Shown: positions 48,696 through 60,308 of the stretch, in pieces | Numbering within the stretch: position 1 is the first letter of the stretch | How the letters are laid out: each line of letters starts with the position of its first letter | NCBI GenBank assembly: GCA_949752735.1 | Contig: OX457037.1 | Coordinates: 34,672,956 to 34,736,955, forward strand | Source of the DNA: Lumbricus terrestris | Taxonomy: Eukaryota > Annelida > Clitellata > Crassiclitellata > Lumbricidae | DNA length: 64,000 nt | Direction of reading: 5' to 3' | Notes under the pieces: generated by a model | Databases searched by the model: none | Told to the model about the DNA's origin: nothing | What the model saw: the letters and a program-made list of their open reading frames with translations, nothing else | Translations under genes and position numbers: made by a program

Positions 48696-49520
48696 CTCTC
48701 ACTGGGCACGGTTTCTTGGCTGAAATGTTGCAAGTTAGACATCCGTTTTTTAATTGTCTTTAGTTTGTCTTAATTGTTACTTTTTTTAACAAAATTATTT
48801 TCAACTTTGCATGCAGGGCACTGAGCTTTTGCTTGCATTAAAAATGACGCACTTTTGTACCTATTCTTCTTTGTGGCTTCCTGTTAGTTCGTTCTGAACC
48901 TGAATTCAGAATAATAACATAACCCACCTAACCATGTAAAGAATGTGCCATCTCTGGGCTCTGAAGACATTCAAATCACAGCTCAACACCTATCTTTTTA
49001 AAATTCTCATATGACTAGCACTGATGGTTTTGTCAAATGATCAAACCTAACCTACCCTGATGGTTTCTGCATCCTCATTATGCACTGCTCAAACAGTCAA
49101 CCATTCCATCTTACTCATGACTTTGAATTCTTCTTGGATCAACTGAATGCTCAAAATATACAGGTAAGTGGTTCAAAGGTTACAGAACCAATCTGCAGTT
49201 TTTGCTAACCAAGGTCATCTCTTAAACACATTGCATCTTTCTCCGTAATCGAATTATAACATGAAATTCCAGATGCTACCTTTAGAAGTATCTCAAAGAA
49301 GTTTACGGTAAGTTAAATTTTGAGTTACATCACATAACATACCCACCTAACCATGTAAAGAAATATTCAAATGCAGTTACATGTGTACATACTGATGGTA
49401 ATGTCATAAATTAAATGGCATCACTCTGTCCAGAGTTCAACAGCATCACAGTTTGAAGCATCAGGAGGACACACTAGTATATAAAAAACAACAGGACACA
49501 AGTTCATGAACCAAATTGTA

Positions 49521-49892
49521 TTATTGCTCAGAAGAGCCATCAAAAAATCTTCTGAATGTGAAGTCTAGGAAAGCATGTTTCCTACTGTCATAAATTAAAT
49601 CACAAAAGACGTTGGGCTCTGCGGCATCACTCTGCCCAGGCCGAACCGGTTCAACGGGATCAAAGTTCGACGTATCAAGTGGATGTGTGATTTGCGGAAT
49701 GTATGGCGCAGTCTGCGTGTGAAGAGTTTCGAAGTCGATCCCACGGAAGAATGCATGGCCCTTGACTTCATCGGCACCTGCTCGTCCAAGCCGTTCGCTC
49801 TGATCACAGCAAAGTCGGTGAATTAGATCGGTTGCATCAGAGGACAGGTTGGCAGATTCGGGAATTTCAAGTGAGGAACGCCATTGGATAAC
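49521..49892 (-). CDS. LATS1: LATS last coding exon 4: end of kinase domain, AGC tail, hydrophobic motif
   Basis: Residues 1093-1215 plus [55 protein letters not shown] and FTFRRFFD all match vertebrate LATS. Acceptor acttgttgcag, phase 0. The acceptor is preceded by short tandem repeats. Confidence 0.96.
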   Translation of the reverse strand, partial: VIQWRSSLEIPESANLSSDATDLIHRLCCDQSERLGRAGADEVKGHAFFRGIDFETLHTQTAPYIPQITHPLDTSNFDPVEPVRPGQSDAAEPNVFCDLIYDSRKHAFLDFTFRRFFDGSSEQ

Positions 49893-52800
49893 CTGCAACA
49901 AGTCATTAAGTCAACAAGTCATTAAGCCATTAAGTCAACAAGTCGTTAAGTCCATCAAGTCATTAGTGTCATGGTAGAAACTTCTTTGAGCACTTTGTTA
50001 AAGGTTGCTTAATTTCTCAAGAGGCCACTCTCATGATGCTCAACACCTTCTTGGAACATGAGGAAACTGGACAAGAGTTTTGTTTGATATCCATTGAGTG
50101 ATATCATAAATCAGACTCCAAGGTGAAAACAAGAGATGTATGGGAAAAGTTCATTCAAAATAATTATAATATAATTTCTATGGATAAAAAGTGTACATGC
50201 CTTAAACACTGTCTGATAACATTATACCATATAATGTTTTGTTTGGGTTGAGATTCCGTCAAAAAGTGTTCCATATAGACCAGGCTTGGAATCTCAAAAT
50301 GGCACTTCTAGAAGCAAATCATGTAACAATTTGCTAACCGGTGTTTCTAGACTAATTTGACCCTGCTGAAAACGAAAATCGCTGTTAGCAAGCTGGATTT
50401 TTGGCCGTTCAATGGGAAAACAAGATGGCGGACAAAATGGCGGTCAGTTGCTTCAAATGGCTATAAGTAAAGTATTGTATGTGACAGGAACACGATTTTA
50501 GACTCTAAATTAAGATTATAGAGTGCAAGGAATACAATGGAACCAAATACACATATGTAGCACTGCACGAAAATCAAAATGGCGGACAAAATGGCGGCTA
50601 GAATCTTGAAATGGCTGTAAGTGAAGTTATGTATGCAGTGGAATAATGATTTCAGGGTTTAAATCAACATTCTCGGGGTCAAGGAATGCAATGGAAGCAA
50701 GGTAACATATGTGGCATTGCACGGAAACCAAGATGGCGGACAAAATGGCGGACAAAATCTTAAAATGGCTATAAGTGAAGTTATGTATGCAATGAAATCA
50801 TGATTTCAGGGTCTAAATCAACATTTTCGAGGTCAAGGCATGTGATGAAACCAATGTCACATATATAGCACTGCCTGGACACCAAAATGGCGGCCAGATT
50901 ATCGAATTGGCTGTTAGTGAATTTCTGTATCTAATGAATAAATCAATTCAGAATGTAAATGAGAATTTTCGGAATTAAGGAAAGTGATGAAATTAAAAGC
51001 ACGTTTGATTGCCCGCCTTCCTCGTTTCTCTCACATTTCGACTTTCGTGACTGAGCACCTTCACTGGCTTCCTTTGACTGCCCGGATTCAATATAAAATT
51101 CTTTTTCTTACCTATAAGATGTTTTTGGGTCTAGCGCCTCGCTACCTTTGTGATCTTATTAGGAAGCCTTTCTCTGCTACCGTTGGACGTCCTCTCCGCT
51201 CTTTAGACCGTCATGATCTTCTTGTACCACGATCTCGGACTGCCATAGCCCAACATCGCGCCTTTGCCTATGTCTGCCCTTTACTGTGGAATGGCGTTCC
51301 TCCTATTATTCGTTCCCAGATTTTATCTGGAGGCTTTACTTTTTCTGCCCGTTGTCTTAAGACTTTTCTTTTTCCAGGAGTTCTTCGCACTGGGAGCGCC
51401 TCTGATTAGGTTGTACTGTGAGAGGCGCTTTATAAATCCCAAAATAGAATAGAATAGAATATTATGTGACACTGCCAGAAAACCAAAAACCAAAATGGTG
51501 GACAAAAACTTCAACTGGCTATGAGTGATGTCTTGAACATATGCGATGGAGACTTGATTTCAGTCTGGACTAGTAATTTCCAGGTCATATGCTTCCAACA
51601 AAATCACATGCAGTGAAATTGTCATACCTATAGGGCCTAGTGAAATTTTTTAGTAGCCTATGACTGCACTGCAGTTTAACTATTGCTGGCTTTATGTATA
51701 TACAGGATGCATGCTTCAATGTTTCATAACTTGATCTATCATCTATCAATAGTTTCAACTTTTCATGACTTGACGGATATAGGGTAGGCCTACCGTAGAG
51801 TCAATTCAGGCCTTGCTACTGTCAATGCAATTGCACCTGAGTGCACATGACAAGATCGCACTTCGATAGCAGCAGAGCCTGCCTGATGTTACGTTTGTCA
51901 ACTTCACATGATTTGCTGTAGACAAACTCTATAATGTGGCTTTGGCGCACACTGGTAAAGATTACTTTCTTCCACCACACTCCATCCGATGAAGATGAGG
52001 GTGATATCTGAACATCAATATCTAGAAAATGGGTCTTTCCAAACTTACAGAGCTCTTGGTAATGAGCTCATAATGGAATGTTCCAAATGTAGAAAGTAAG
52101 TGGGAACTTTCAAATAGTTTATTCATGCATTGTTTCAGCTGATTCCTGCTAAATATGTCAAATCACATCCAGTTGTAGCATGAAGGACACTCTATTCTTC
52201 ATATTCATAGTTACGTGATTTGGATGAGCTTTCGTTCCGCTGATGTTCCTGACATCACCAAAGCACCGTTAAATATACCCCGGTAAAGCAAACACACATG
52301 ACCCGGCAGTGGACAACACCTTATCTTTTTTCACGTAACCACCAGCAACCGCTCTAGGCTAGTCCATATCTCCAAATGAGGCTGTTGAGAGCTGAATAGA
52401 CAGAAATGTTCAAAGCTAGATCAGTCTTTCTTTCAAGCATACCAAGAACATACAGCCAATTTTCTGACAACGAAGTATTTCAGGACTCCACACAGTGACA
52501 GAGTTGTGGTGGTAATTTTCTGTACGATTTCACTTTTTAAAAGCAATGTCCACTATATCTTTCGAAGGCAGTAATTATTAACCCTCTTGTAGCCAATCGA
52601 AAGTAGGCTACCTGTACACAGGTATCCACTGTATCTGTCAGGTCACTAAATGTCTTTGTGTTTGGAGGTTCCCTATTGCTTGAACCATTGCTTGTCCATC
52701 AATAATTTGTCTGCAACAGGTTGGATGAACTGCGTCGCGACTTATGGGCATATCACAATATTTGGTCATGTCCCATACAATATGCGGGATGTCTTGCATT

Positions 52801-55800
52801 GGCCCCCTTTCCCGCAGCGGATTGCCTGCAGGGTCTGTGTGTTGCTTAGGTAGTGCCTTGATGGACTAGCCACATTATGTCTGAAAGAACGCTTGTTTTT
52901 CAACATCGGATGTCCAGCGTCGATCTACTCTTCGGTTGGCGGACCAAGCTGAGCTGGTTCACTCGCGGTCTGCTATTCGACATCACCTTTCATTCTCTGT
53001 AGCTGGTACTAAAATCTGGAATGGGAATGGCCAACCCCTTTTCACAGCGCTTATTGCATGCCCATGGGTCACTCCACTCTGTTCCGTAAGAATCTAAAAA
53101 CTGTCCTATTTAGTTGTAGTTAAGTCGGGAGCGATTCCGGATAGCCCACCTTGAAGAGGCACTACGTAAAATATTGTAAATAAACAAATGCTATGACTCT
53201 GCTATAGAAATGCGGACTGGACAAGTTACTTTTGCAGAGAGAATCCAATCCCATTGGTTTTGAGAAAAGTCCATGGCACAATCGTTTTTCCAGATCCATG
53301 GACAGTCAGCTTGATACGATCGAATAAGGCACTGCATGATATACCAATCTTCCTTTATAATTTTTTCAGTGTTCTTTTGAAGAACACTCCTTGGTTTAAG
53401 ACTTGCTGAAGGCATTGCGATAATTTGAATGATCATATCTGGTCAAATAAGGGAACATTGTAGATAAATTCAACTGCGCAGGTTTCAGATACCATCTTGC
53501 AAAGACCTGGCAAAAATTTGAATCAAGTTCCCATTGCATGCATGACTTCACTAACATCCATTTTGAAATTATTGCCGCCATTTTGTTCGCCATTTTGGTT
53601 TCCAGGCAGTGCTATATATGTCACATTCGTTTCATCACATGCCTTGGCCTCGAAAATGTTGATTTAAACCCTGAAATCATGATTTAGTTGCATATATGTC
53701 TTCATTTATGACCATTTTAAGATTTTGTCCGCCATTTTGTCCGTCATCTTGGTTTCCGTGCAATGCCACATATGTTACCTTGCTTCCATTGCATTCCTTG
53801 ACCCCGAAAATGTTGATTTAGACCCTGAAATCATGATTCCACTGCATACATAACTTCATTTACATCCATTCTAAGATTCTAGCCGCCATTTTGTCCGCCA
53901 TTTTGATTTTCTTGCAGTGCTACATATGTGTATTTGGTTCCATTGTATTCCTTGCACTCTATAATCTTAATTTAGAGTCTAAAATCGTGTTTCTGTCACA
54001 TACAATACTTTACTTATAGCCATTTGAAGCAACTGACCGCCATTTTGTCCGCCATCTTGTTTTCCCATTGAACGGCCAAAAATCCAGCTTGCTAACAGCG
54101 ATTTTCGTTTTCAGCAGGGTCAAATTAGTCTAGAAACACCGGTTAGCAAATTGTTACATGATTTGCTTCTAGAAGTGATTTCTAGAGCCCTTTTAGAATT
54201 CCAAGCCTTGTCTAATATGTAGACAAAAAAGATTGGGAAGCACTGGACTAGAAGAGCTTGACTTGCAATGAAGCACAGAGTACAGGTTCATGCCTGCCTG
54301 AGATTATCATTGTACAGAGACTTTACAAGTGCAAGTCCTTTATTAACAAAGCTCAATGCCTTCTGTCTCCTCCATACAATCGTCCAAAACTAAACAATCG
54401 TAAGAGGGAACCATTTCCACTATGCAATACTTCATCACATGTAGATCTGACAATTCTATGAAAGTGCTAATGAAATTGACCACTCACTCAGTCACATGTA
54501 AAATCAATTTATCTATCGTGCAGCGTCACATGCATGAATAACAACCCATCATCGTCCAAAGGACAAGTCAATAAATAACGCTGCCATTTTAAAGCAGCGA
54601 AACGCTCATTCAAAGCGCTCAAGATGCGTGCGATTGCTTGCAGCGTTTTCAGCAGCTGTTCCTCTGTTTATATGGAGCTGCAGATTGGGAACAGGAATGT
54701 AGGGACAGAAAGGAAACTCACCTTCATCTGTGTATCAATTGCTGTATCTGACATGAATGGTGGGTGTCCAACCAACATTTCAAAGACTATAACACCAACA
54801 CTCCACCAGTCGCAACATGACGTGTAACCTACAGCGTAATGTAAATAGATAACCTTAGCGAGCTACAGTAAATTACTGAAAACCGTTAACAATTGTCAAC
54901 AAATGAAAAGTCTGAGGTATTTCTAGAACAGTCCAGGGAATTTAATTTAATCAGTGTCCATGGCTAGCCAGAGGATGAAAGTTTATTAGGAAAAACAGTT
55001 TTTTTATACAACTATATAATCAATTAAATTCGCAAGTGTGCTTCTTTGAGGCACAAAACAGCTGCATAATTGCAAAATTGCATATCCAGATTGCTGACTT
55101 GTGGTTTAGATGTATAATTTTAATTGTTTCTACACACTATGCAGACAGTACACTTGTTTCTTTGTATAAATCATCAAACATAACACAAGGGACTACAGCA
55201 TAGACCACATGTGGCCCTGCAGGTCATTTGTGCTTCAGGCTCCTGGTTTAAATTTAATCATTACCTAGTCTCTTGGTAGTGGCCCTATACATGGATTCCA
55301 AGTTTAAAACTAATGCAGCTCTAGAAATTTCCAAAATCCTTGCATGCATGTCTTTGGAAATATATTAATTGACTTTGTTACACAAAGATCAAAATCAATT
55401 AGCCACAAATTTGTAGTGCATACTTCGCAATCATAAGCATGTGTCAATTACCAGACTGAAGGAGTACTTCAGGTGCGATATAATTTGGAGTTCCAACCAG
55501 CGATTTGGCTAGATTTCTTTTACTGCGTTGGTTCCCTTGAGGGCAACCATCATCAGGATCCACTAAAATAGAACATCAAATTTTATCACAATAATCTAGT
55601 TTAATTTAAATACCATGGACATAAGGATTTTTGGCCATGGACAAACCTTAAACAATTCTACATAAATATTATGATGGAAAATTTATTTAACATGTCCTCT
55701 TGACATTTGATGTTGTGTGCGTGTGTTTGCATTATATGCAAAATGATATAGTTACCCAATGACTCATCTTAGCCAGCTCTTTTAAGCGAACTTCAAAGGT

Positions 55801-58800
55801 ATTTGAAAATGTTCCAATTTACTATTTACTCCAATTTGCAATACTCATAAGGGGCCGTCCATAAAGTACGTCACGCTATTTTTGACCCCCCTCCCCCCTG
55901 TCACAAATTGTCACAAATCTCGGACCCCCCCAAAGTACGTCACACTTTCGAACAATTTTTTTAAAACATAACCATTTACCTAACCCTCTAAACCCTAGGA
56001 TACTATCCCTAATCCCTCTGATAGTGACGTGTGTCCCTAAACGCTTTGATAGTGACAAGAAATCAACTTTTATCCCGCCAGGCCGGGTTTTAGACACGCC
56101 TGGCCGGGTCGGATTTTAGGTACTAAAAACAAAAATAATAAAAAAGAATTTAAAAAATAAATGTGTGACGTCACACATGGCCTGAATCCTTCCCCCCTGT
56201 CACAAACTGTCACACTTTCTTACACCCCCTCCCCCCCTGGAGCGTGACGTACTTTATGGACGGCCCCTAACATAAATGTCTTCAAGTCACAGTAAATTAC
56301 ATCCTTGTAGGCTTTATAAGCTGCACACAATTTCTCAAAGTAGCTACGAAGCAATTTACCTCTTTAAACATTAACTTTAATCACCAATTTCAGAACTTAA
56401 TTTTCATCTAATTATCAAGCAACTCCAGCCAGTGTCGTAGCCAGGAATTTATGGTGGTAAGTAAGTAAGTAGCCTTTATTTGCATATGTCAAGTGCACAT
56501 GCATTACATTGTATAAAAAAACCGAATACATACATATATCTAACTACGATAGAGAACAGCAATTAAAATCATGTTAGCTTGTATCTAAATATAATTATAA
56601 ATGCATCTGTTAATGAAACTGTTTTTAAACAAATTTGTTTTAACGAGAGGCAACAGGAAAGGATGTCCTCTCTTGCGAAGTTGATACTTGTCCTCCCGAA
56701 GAGGTGGCAGGAGCTGGTGAATGCAATGGCCAAAGAATTGAGCTCTCTTGAAGAGCTTCTCGTCTGCTCGAGCAATCAGCTCTTCCACTGCATGAATCTT
56801 CTCAGAGATTTGCCATCGACGAGCCTTTTTTAGGGCAGCGTTGACACGCGCAATATCATGTGCCATAAGGGGGTGAGGTTTGGGGGTTTTATGGCCTGGC
56901 CGGATGCCCTTCCTGACACCAACCCAACAGTACAACAGTAAATAAAAAGGGAATAAAGTAACAAAAAGAATAAAGTAAAAAAACAATTGTTTCTACAAAC
57001 AACGGTTTTTTCTTATTTAAGTGGATAAATAACCTTTAAAAAAACTTTATTCCCTAAGCCAATGGGTGGGGGTGTTAACCCCCGAAACCCACCTTGTCTA
57101 CGCCACTGACTCCAGCTTAATCCAGAACACTATTAAACATAGCCAAGACATTTTCTTGCAATGCAGTGAAGTTGTACCATGCACTGCCAGAAATAGACTA
57201 TGCTGAAATAAGCACTTTAAAAAAATTAATATCTCGAGAAATTCCCTTACTAGTTGCATAGCTTTCAGAATCATGGGTCCAGTGAAAACCTGTACAGAGG
57301 CCAAAATCAGTCAGCTTGATATGACCGTTCAGGCCGACAAGAATGTTATCCGGTTTGATGTCACGGTGAATGTATCCGAGTTGGTGCACGCTTTCGATCG
57401 CAAGCACAAACTCCGCTGTGTAGAACTGCGCCATAGCATGATCGAATATCTTCAGTTTCATGAGGAGCCCCATCAGGTCACCACCAGCAATATACTCCAT
57501 GACAAAGTACAGACACTGAGAGTCCTGGAAAGAATAGTACAGCTTCACAACCCAGTTGCTGTCCGCCTCAGCAAGCAGGTCGCGCTCCGCCTTGACATGC
57601 GCGACCTGCTTCCGTCTGAAAACATCCTTCTTCCTCAGCGTCTTCATGGCGTACAAGACGCCGGAGTCGCGCCTGCGCACCAACGAAACGTCACCAAACG
57701 CACCGCGACCAAGGATCGCAACCGTCTCGAAGAGCGAACGGTTCATCCGCGTCCGCTTCAGACGGTTGTAGATGGACTCCTTACGGAAGAGAAAGCTGCG
57801 ACAATGATCTTTCTCCTTCTCGGAGAGGTGCAACGCTTCCATTTCTTCTTCCAGCTGGTGCCGTCGCTGCAGACGCTTGTGGTAGGACTTCATGACGTTC
57901 TCCACGTGCTGTTCCATATACAGCTTAAAGAAAGCGGGATAATATCGAACCCGCTCTTCTTTCCTGTACATCTTCTGCTTTATCTCGTGTTTTGATGAGG
58001 CTAGGCTACCTGGAGACTCGCCTTCCGGTTCGGTACTGTTGGAAAAATCAATAAGGCAGTCTTCCTTGCCTGGAAAATCGCAATCCCTGGTACCGATGTC
58101 GAAACAGTTCTTGAAAGTGGAATGAGTGACTTCAGCTAGCGAATCATTTTCCCTTTCATTTTTATGGAAATTGTCAGTTTTCTGTGATGTTGGCACACCA
58201 TTTCTGTGGCCACATTCAGAATACGGAGGCGGAGGTCGTTCAATCTTTGGAGAATCACAATTGTTTGATTGCACTACACCAGCATGAGGGATGAGCAATT
58301 CGGGAACCAGATGCTGGCAATCTGCTGCCAAAAATCCATCAAGATCAGAGATCAACGAAGTGCTTTCCCCTGCATTGATACCTATTTGCTGATTATTTGG
58401 TTGCTTGACATTGCAATGAACTTGAAGTTTGTGACCAAAACTTTCTACATTCAACGCTGTATCATCCTGTGCATTCTTTTGCTCTATAGCAATGCCCATA
58501 CATCTGTCAGACACTTGTTTAAGCATACCAGTGTCATAAGTAGAACGCTGTGACATAACAGAATGAATTTTTCCACCTGACTTCAGTATTGGCGAGCATG
58601 GTTCCTTGACAGGAAAGTCTGTTCGACTGTTGCATGATTCTGAATTATACCAGACACCACTGAGATTGTCTTGAAGTCGCATTTTAAAGTCACTGCTCAC
58701 GGAAGGATCGTCTACAGATTGCAGAGTGGTAACGAAGTCAGCATTTTCCAAATCATGTTCCTTGTGAACTCGAGTATGCATATACTTTGTTTTGTCCTGC

Positions 58801-60308
58801 ATAGCTGTAACTTTGGGTACCCTTTCAGCAAACCGATTACTATTATCTGAAGACATGCTATAATCCTTACCACAGTCCAGACCGTGATCCCTACAAATTG
58901 TTCGAGGCTCATCCACCTCATTCCTTAACGGCTTGAGATCAACGGGTAGTTTATTGATCCCTGGTTGGTAATTTTGGGACTTGGCCAGTGCATTGCTCTG
59001 TTGTCCAGAACTTCTGCACTTATTTGCATCTTCAAAAGAAATGTGAAGATCTACGGGTAGATGTTCAGGGTTTCTGCCACTGCTAGTGGATCTGGTTTTG
59101 AGTTCATTCCCAACGAGATAATCAGAACACGACAGCCTCCGTCCGTTTTCTTCCTCGATATCCAAAGGTGGAAAGTACTGAGCAACCTGCATCTGTGGTT
59201 TGTCCATCATCCTGCTAGAAGCCTGGTGTAGCATGATTCCCTGCTGCTTGGCAGAACGAACTGGCCTTGGCACCGCATTCACATTATTAGCTTTCATTTG
59301 TGAATGGTCCGTGGAAATCGAAAAAGATGGGTACGTCTGGACTTTTGAATTCTGAAGATACTGGCTTGACGCAGAGTCTTTTGTATGACCAGCAACAAAG
59401 GTAAGGTTCCTGCGAGCATTACTAACATTAACAGGGGCAGTTCTAGGCAACTCAGTGAAATCTGTGGTCCTCATGCCCACCAAGCCTTCACCATTTTCAT
59501 TAAAATGTCTGGATGCTACAGAAGAACAATTCCTACACATGCAGGACTTACTGTAATCTGTACGGAATGCGTCAAAAGGCTCCTGAGAACAATTACTGCA
59601 CTTGCAAATTGGTTTGTTTCTCTTATATCCATGTTCCTCTGCATTGCAACCATTCACTTCGGCAATATAATCATGGGCATTTGTACTAGATTGATGTGGA
59701 AGTGGTGTATGCATGCCACGTAGCCGAAAATCCCCTTCTCCTGGCCAATGAAATGGTCTAACAAAATGGTGCTGCCTTTCACAAAATCGACCATCCTCAA
59801 GCGGTAAAGTAGTTGCACAGGGATAATGACGTCCAGCTCCAGCACAGAAGCATTGCTCGGTGGGTAGATATGTCGGCAGTAGAGCTCCAGTTCTATTTAA
59901 GCATTCGAGAGAGAGTGCTCGATCAAAATGTTGGCATAAACCTTCGTTACCATGGTTACTATGATTCCAGTGTGGTTCAAATGTCTCTCTAGCGTGATCA
60001 TGACGACTGGAAATAGTATTTCCTAAATCAAAATGATCATGCGCGTGCACACTACTTCCAACGTTGACATAATGACGAGTTGCCACAGCGTCTCTTGTAT
60101 CATAGCGAAAATTAGATGGTCCTGGATTTCGTAATCCACGATAGTGCTCATGCGCTGAATGAGCTCGTGCAACCCCAGTATAGGAAGGGTGACTGGAGCA
60201 GCATCGACAGCCGACACACTGCGGAGTTTTATGTGGAATAGCGCCTGGAGTTTCTGAAAATGGTAAAAACTGCCAATATGGATTTGATCTATCGAAGTTC
60301 TCTGCCAT
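49521..60308 (-). CDS. LATS1: Large tumor suppressor (LATS1/2, Warts) NDR-family Ser/Thr kinase, 4 coding exons
   Basis: Core Hippo-pathway kinase: activated by MST/Hippo with MOB1, it phosphorylates YAP/Yorkie so that it is kept out of the nucleus. The four exons (57251-60308, 55452-55562, 54722-54828, 49521-49892) join in phase: 3,648 nt, 1,215 residues, against about 1,090-1,130 in vertebrates. Seen: PPPPYSE (Tyr 696) for WW partners; MOB-binding helices with [16 protein letters not shown] (from 798); kinase domain from about 860 with GRGAFGDV, Lys 889 in YAMK, catalytic Asp 983 in [11 protein letters not shown] Asp 1001; activation-loop Ser 1040 in [14 protein letters not shown]; hydrophobic motif Thr 1204 in FTFRRFFD. 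The protein ends 11 residues after that Thr. No N-terminal UBA domain is recognisable from this start; the N-terminus is instead Cys/His-rich. An acceptor-like tcttag just upstream of the ATG allows a 5' non-coding or further coding exon. Confidence 0.95.
49893..49965. repeat. LATS1: Short tandem repeats at the LATS exon 4 acceptor
   Basis: Units of aagtcattaagtcaac and shortened forms run right up to the acceptor. The sense-strand reading ...gacttgttgacttaatgac repeats the sequence that forms the acttgttgcag acceptor region. Confidence 0.85.
50993..51452 (+). mobile_element. LINE 3' end nested in the foldback arm
   Basis: An intact frame to the stop: [85 protein letters not shown]. This is a reverse-transcriptase C-terminal region of an L2/CR1-like LINE. 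Tail gagaggcgctttataaatcc and (agaat)n. 5'-truncated. Confidence 0.85.
52760..53190 (+). mobile_element. Second LINE 3' end inside the foldback structure, decayed
   Basis: Pieces [51 protein letters not shown] and [12 protein letters not shown] are in different frames. Same LINE class as 50993-51452 but another subfamily. Ends ttgaagaggcactacgtaaa. Confidence 0.7.
54722..54828 (-). CDS. LATS1: LATS coding exon 3: kinase subdomain IX
   Basis: Residues 1057-1092. [20 protein letters not shown] then HPPF and DTQMK, aligning with vertebrate [24 protein letters not shown]...ETQMK. Acceptor tacgctgtag, donor AAG|gtgagt, phase 0. Confidence 0.95.
55452..55562 (-). CDS. LATS1: LATS coding exon 2: activation loop
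   Basis: Residues 1020-1057. A short divergent loop followed by [18 protein letters not shown], matching vertebrate [18 protein letters not shown]. Acceptor tctattttag, donor TCTG|gtaatt; phase 1 on both sides. The insert between GFHWTHDS and SLVGT is shorter than in vertebrates. Confidence 0.95.
55851..56267. mobile_element. Inverted-repeat MITE, 417 bp
   Basis: Ends GGGGCCGTCCATAAAGTACG and the exact reverse complement cgtactttatggacggcccc, with further tcacgc/gcgtga match (26 bp in all). Flanks taa/taa with no clear longer duplication. Intron 1 of LATS. Confidence 0.88.
56430..57108. mobile_element. hAT-type MITE carrying a nested LINE end, 679 bp
   Basis: Termini CAGTGTCGTAG and CAGTGGCGTAG (one mismatch), perfect 8-bp duplications ACTCCAGC at 56422-56429 and 57109-57116. 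The middle is occupied by a LINE 3' end (56461-56985). Intron 1 of LATS. Confidence 0.92.
56461..56985 (-). mobile_element. LINE 3' end nested in MITE
   Basis: Minus frame [59 protein letters not shown] and stop: the pattern typical of the end of non-LTR retrotransposon polyproteins (H..LLPP..., LR.RGH, KNSF.NRC). Followed by tatgcaaataaaggctact and (tact)n tail. Confidence 0.8.
57251..60308 (-). CDS. LATS1: LATS coding exon 1: N-terminal region, PPxY, MOB-binding region, most of kinase domain
   Basis: 1,019 codons plus one base, uninterrupted. Includes CxCxxC pairs at residues 235-240 and 256-261, the PPPPY motif at 692-696, the MOB-binding helices around 790-850 and the kinase lobe through the DFG and [13 protein letters not shown]. 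Donor ACTA|gtaagg (phase 1); reading on into the intron adds about 17 non-homologous residues before a stop. Confidence 0.95.

Larger units (their letters stand above)
47685..49520. other. LATS-GLG1 intergenic region with GLG1 promoter and LATS 3' UTR
   Basis: 1.8 kb between the LATS stop and the GLG1 start. No TATA box or other clear core promoter element was recognised. A LINE 3' tail lies at 48370-48490, and repeated phrases such as cataacccacctaaccatgtaaag occur at about 48,920 and 49,330. Confidence 0.5.
50272..54219. mobile_element. Large foldback-like structure in LATS intron 3, about 3.9 kb
   Basis: The left arm (50272 to about 50990, resuming 51453-51530) and the right arm (about 53560-54219) are inverted copies: e.g. 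gctaaccggtgtttctagac on the left is the reverse complement of right-arm sequence near 54,130. Each arm holds about four tandem units of roughly 155 bp with aagatggcggacaaaatgg. The right outer end reads gattgggaagcactg, a hAT-like terminus; the left counterpart is unclear. Nested LINE pieces lie inside. Confidence 0.85.

Noticed and set aside
57273..57995. 240-codon plus-strand frame
   Set aside because: Antisense shadow of the LATS kinase domain.
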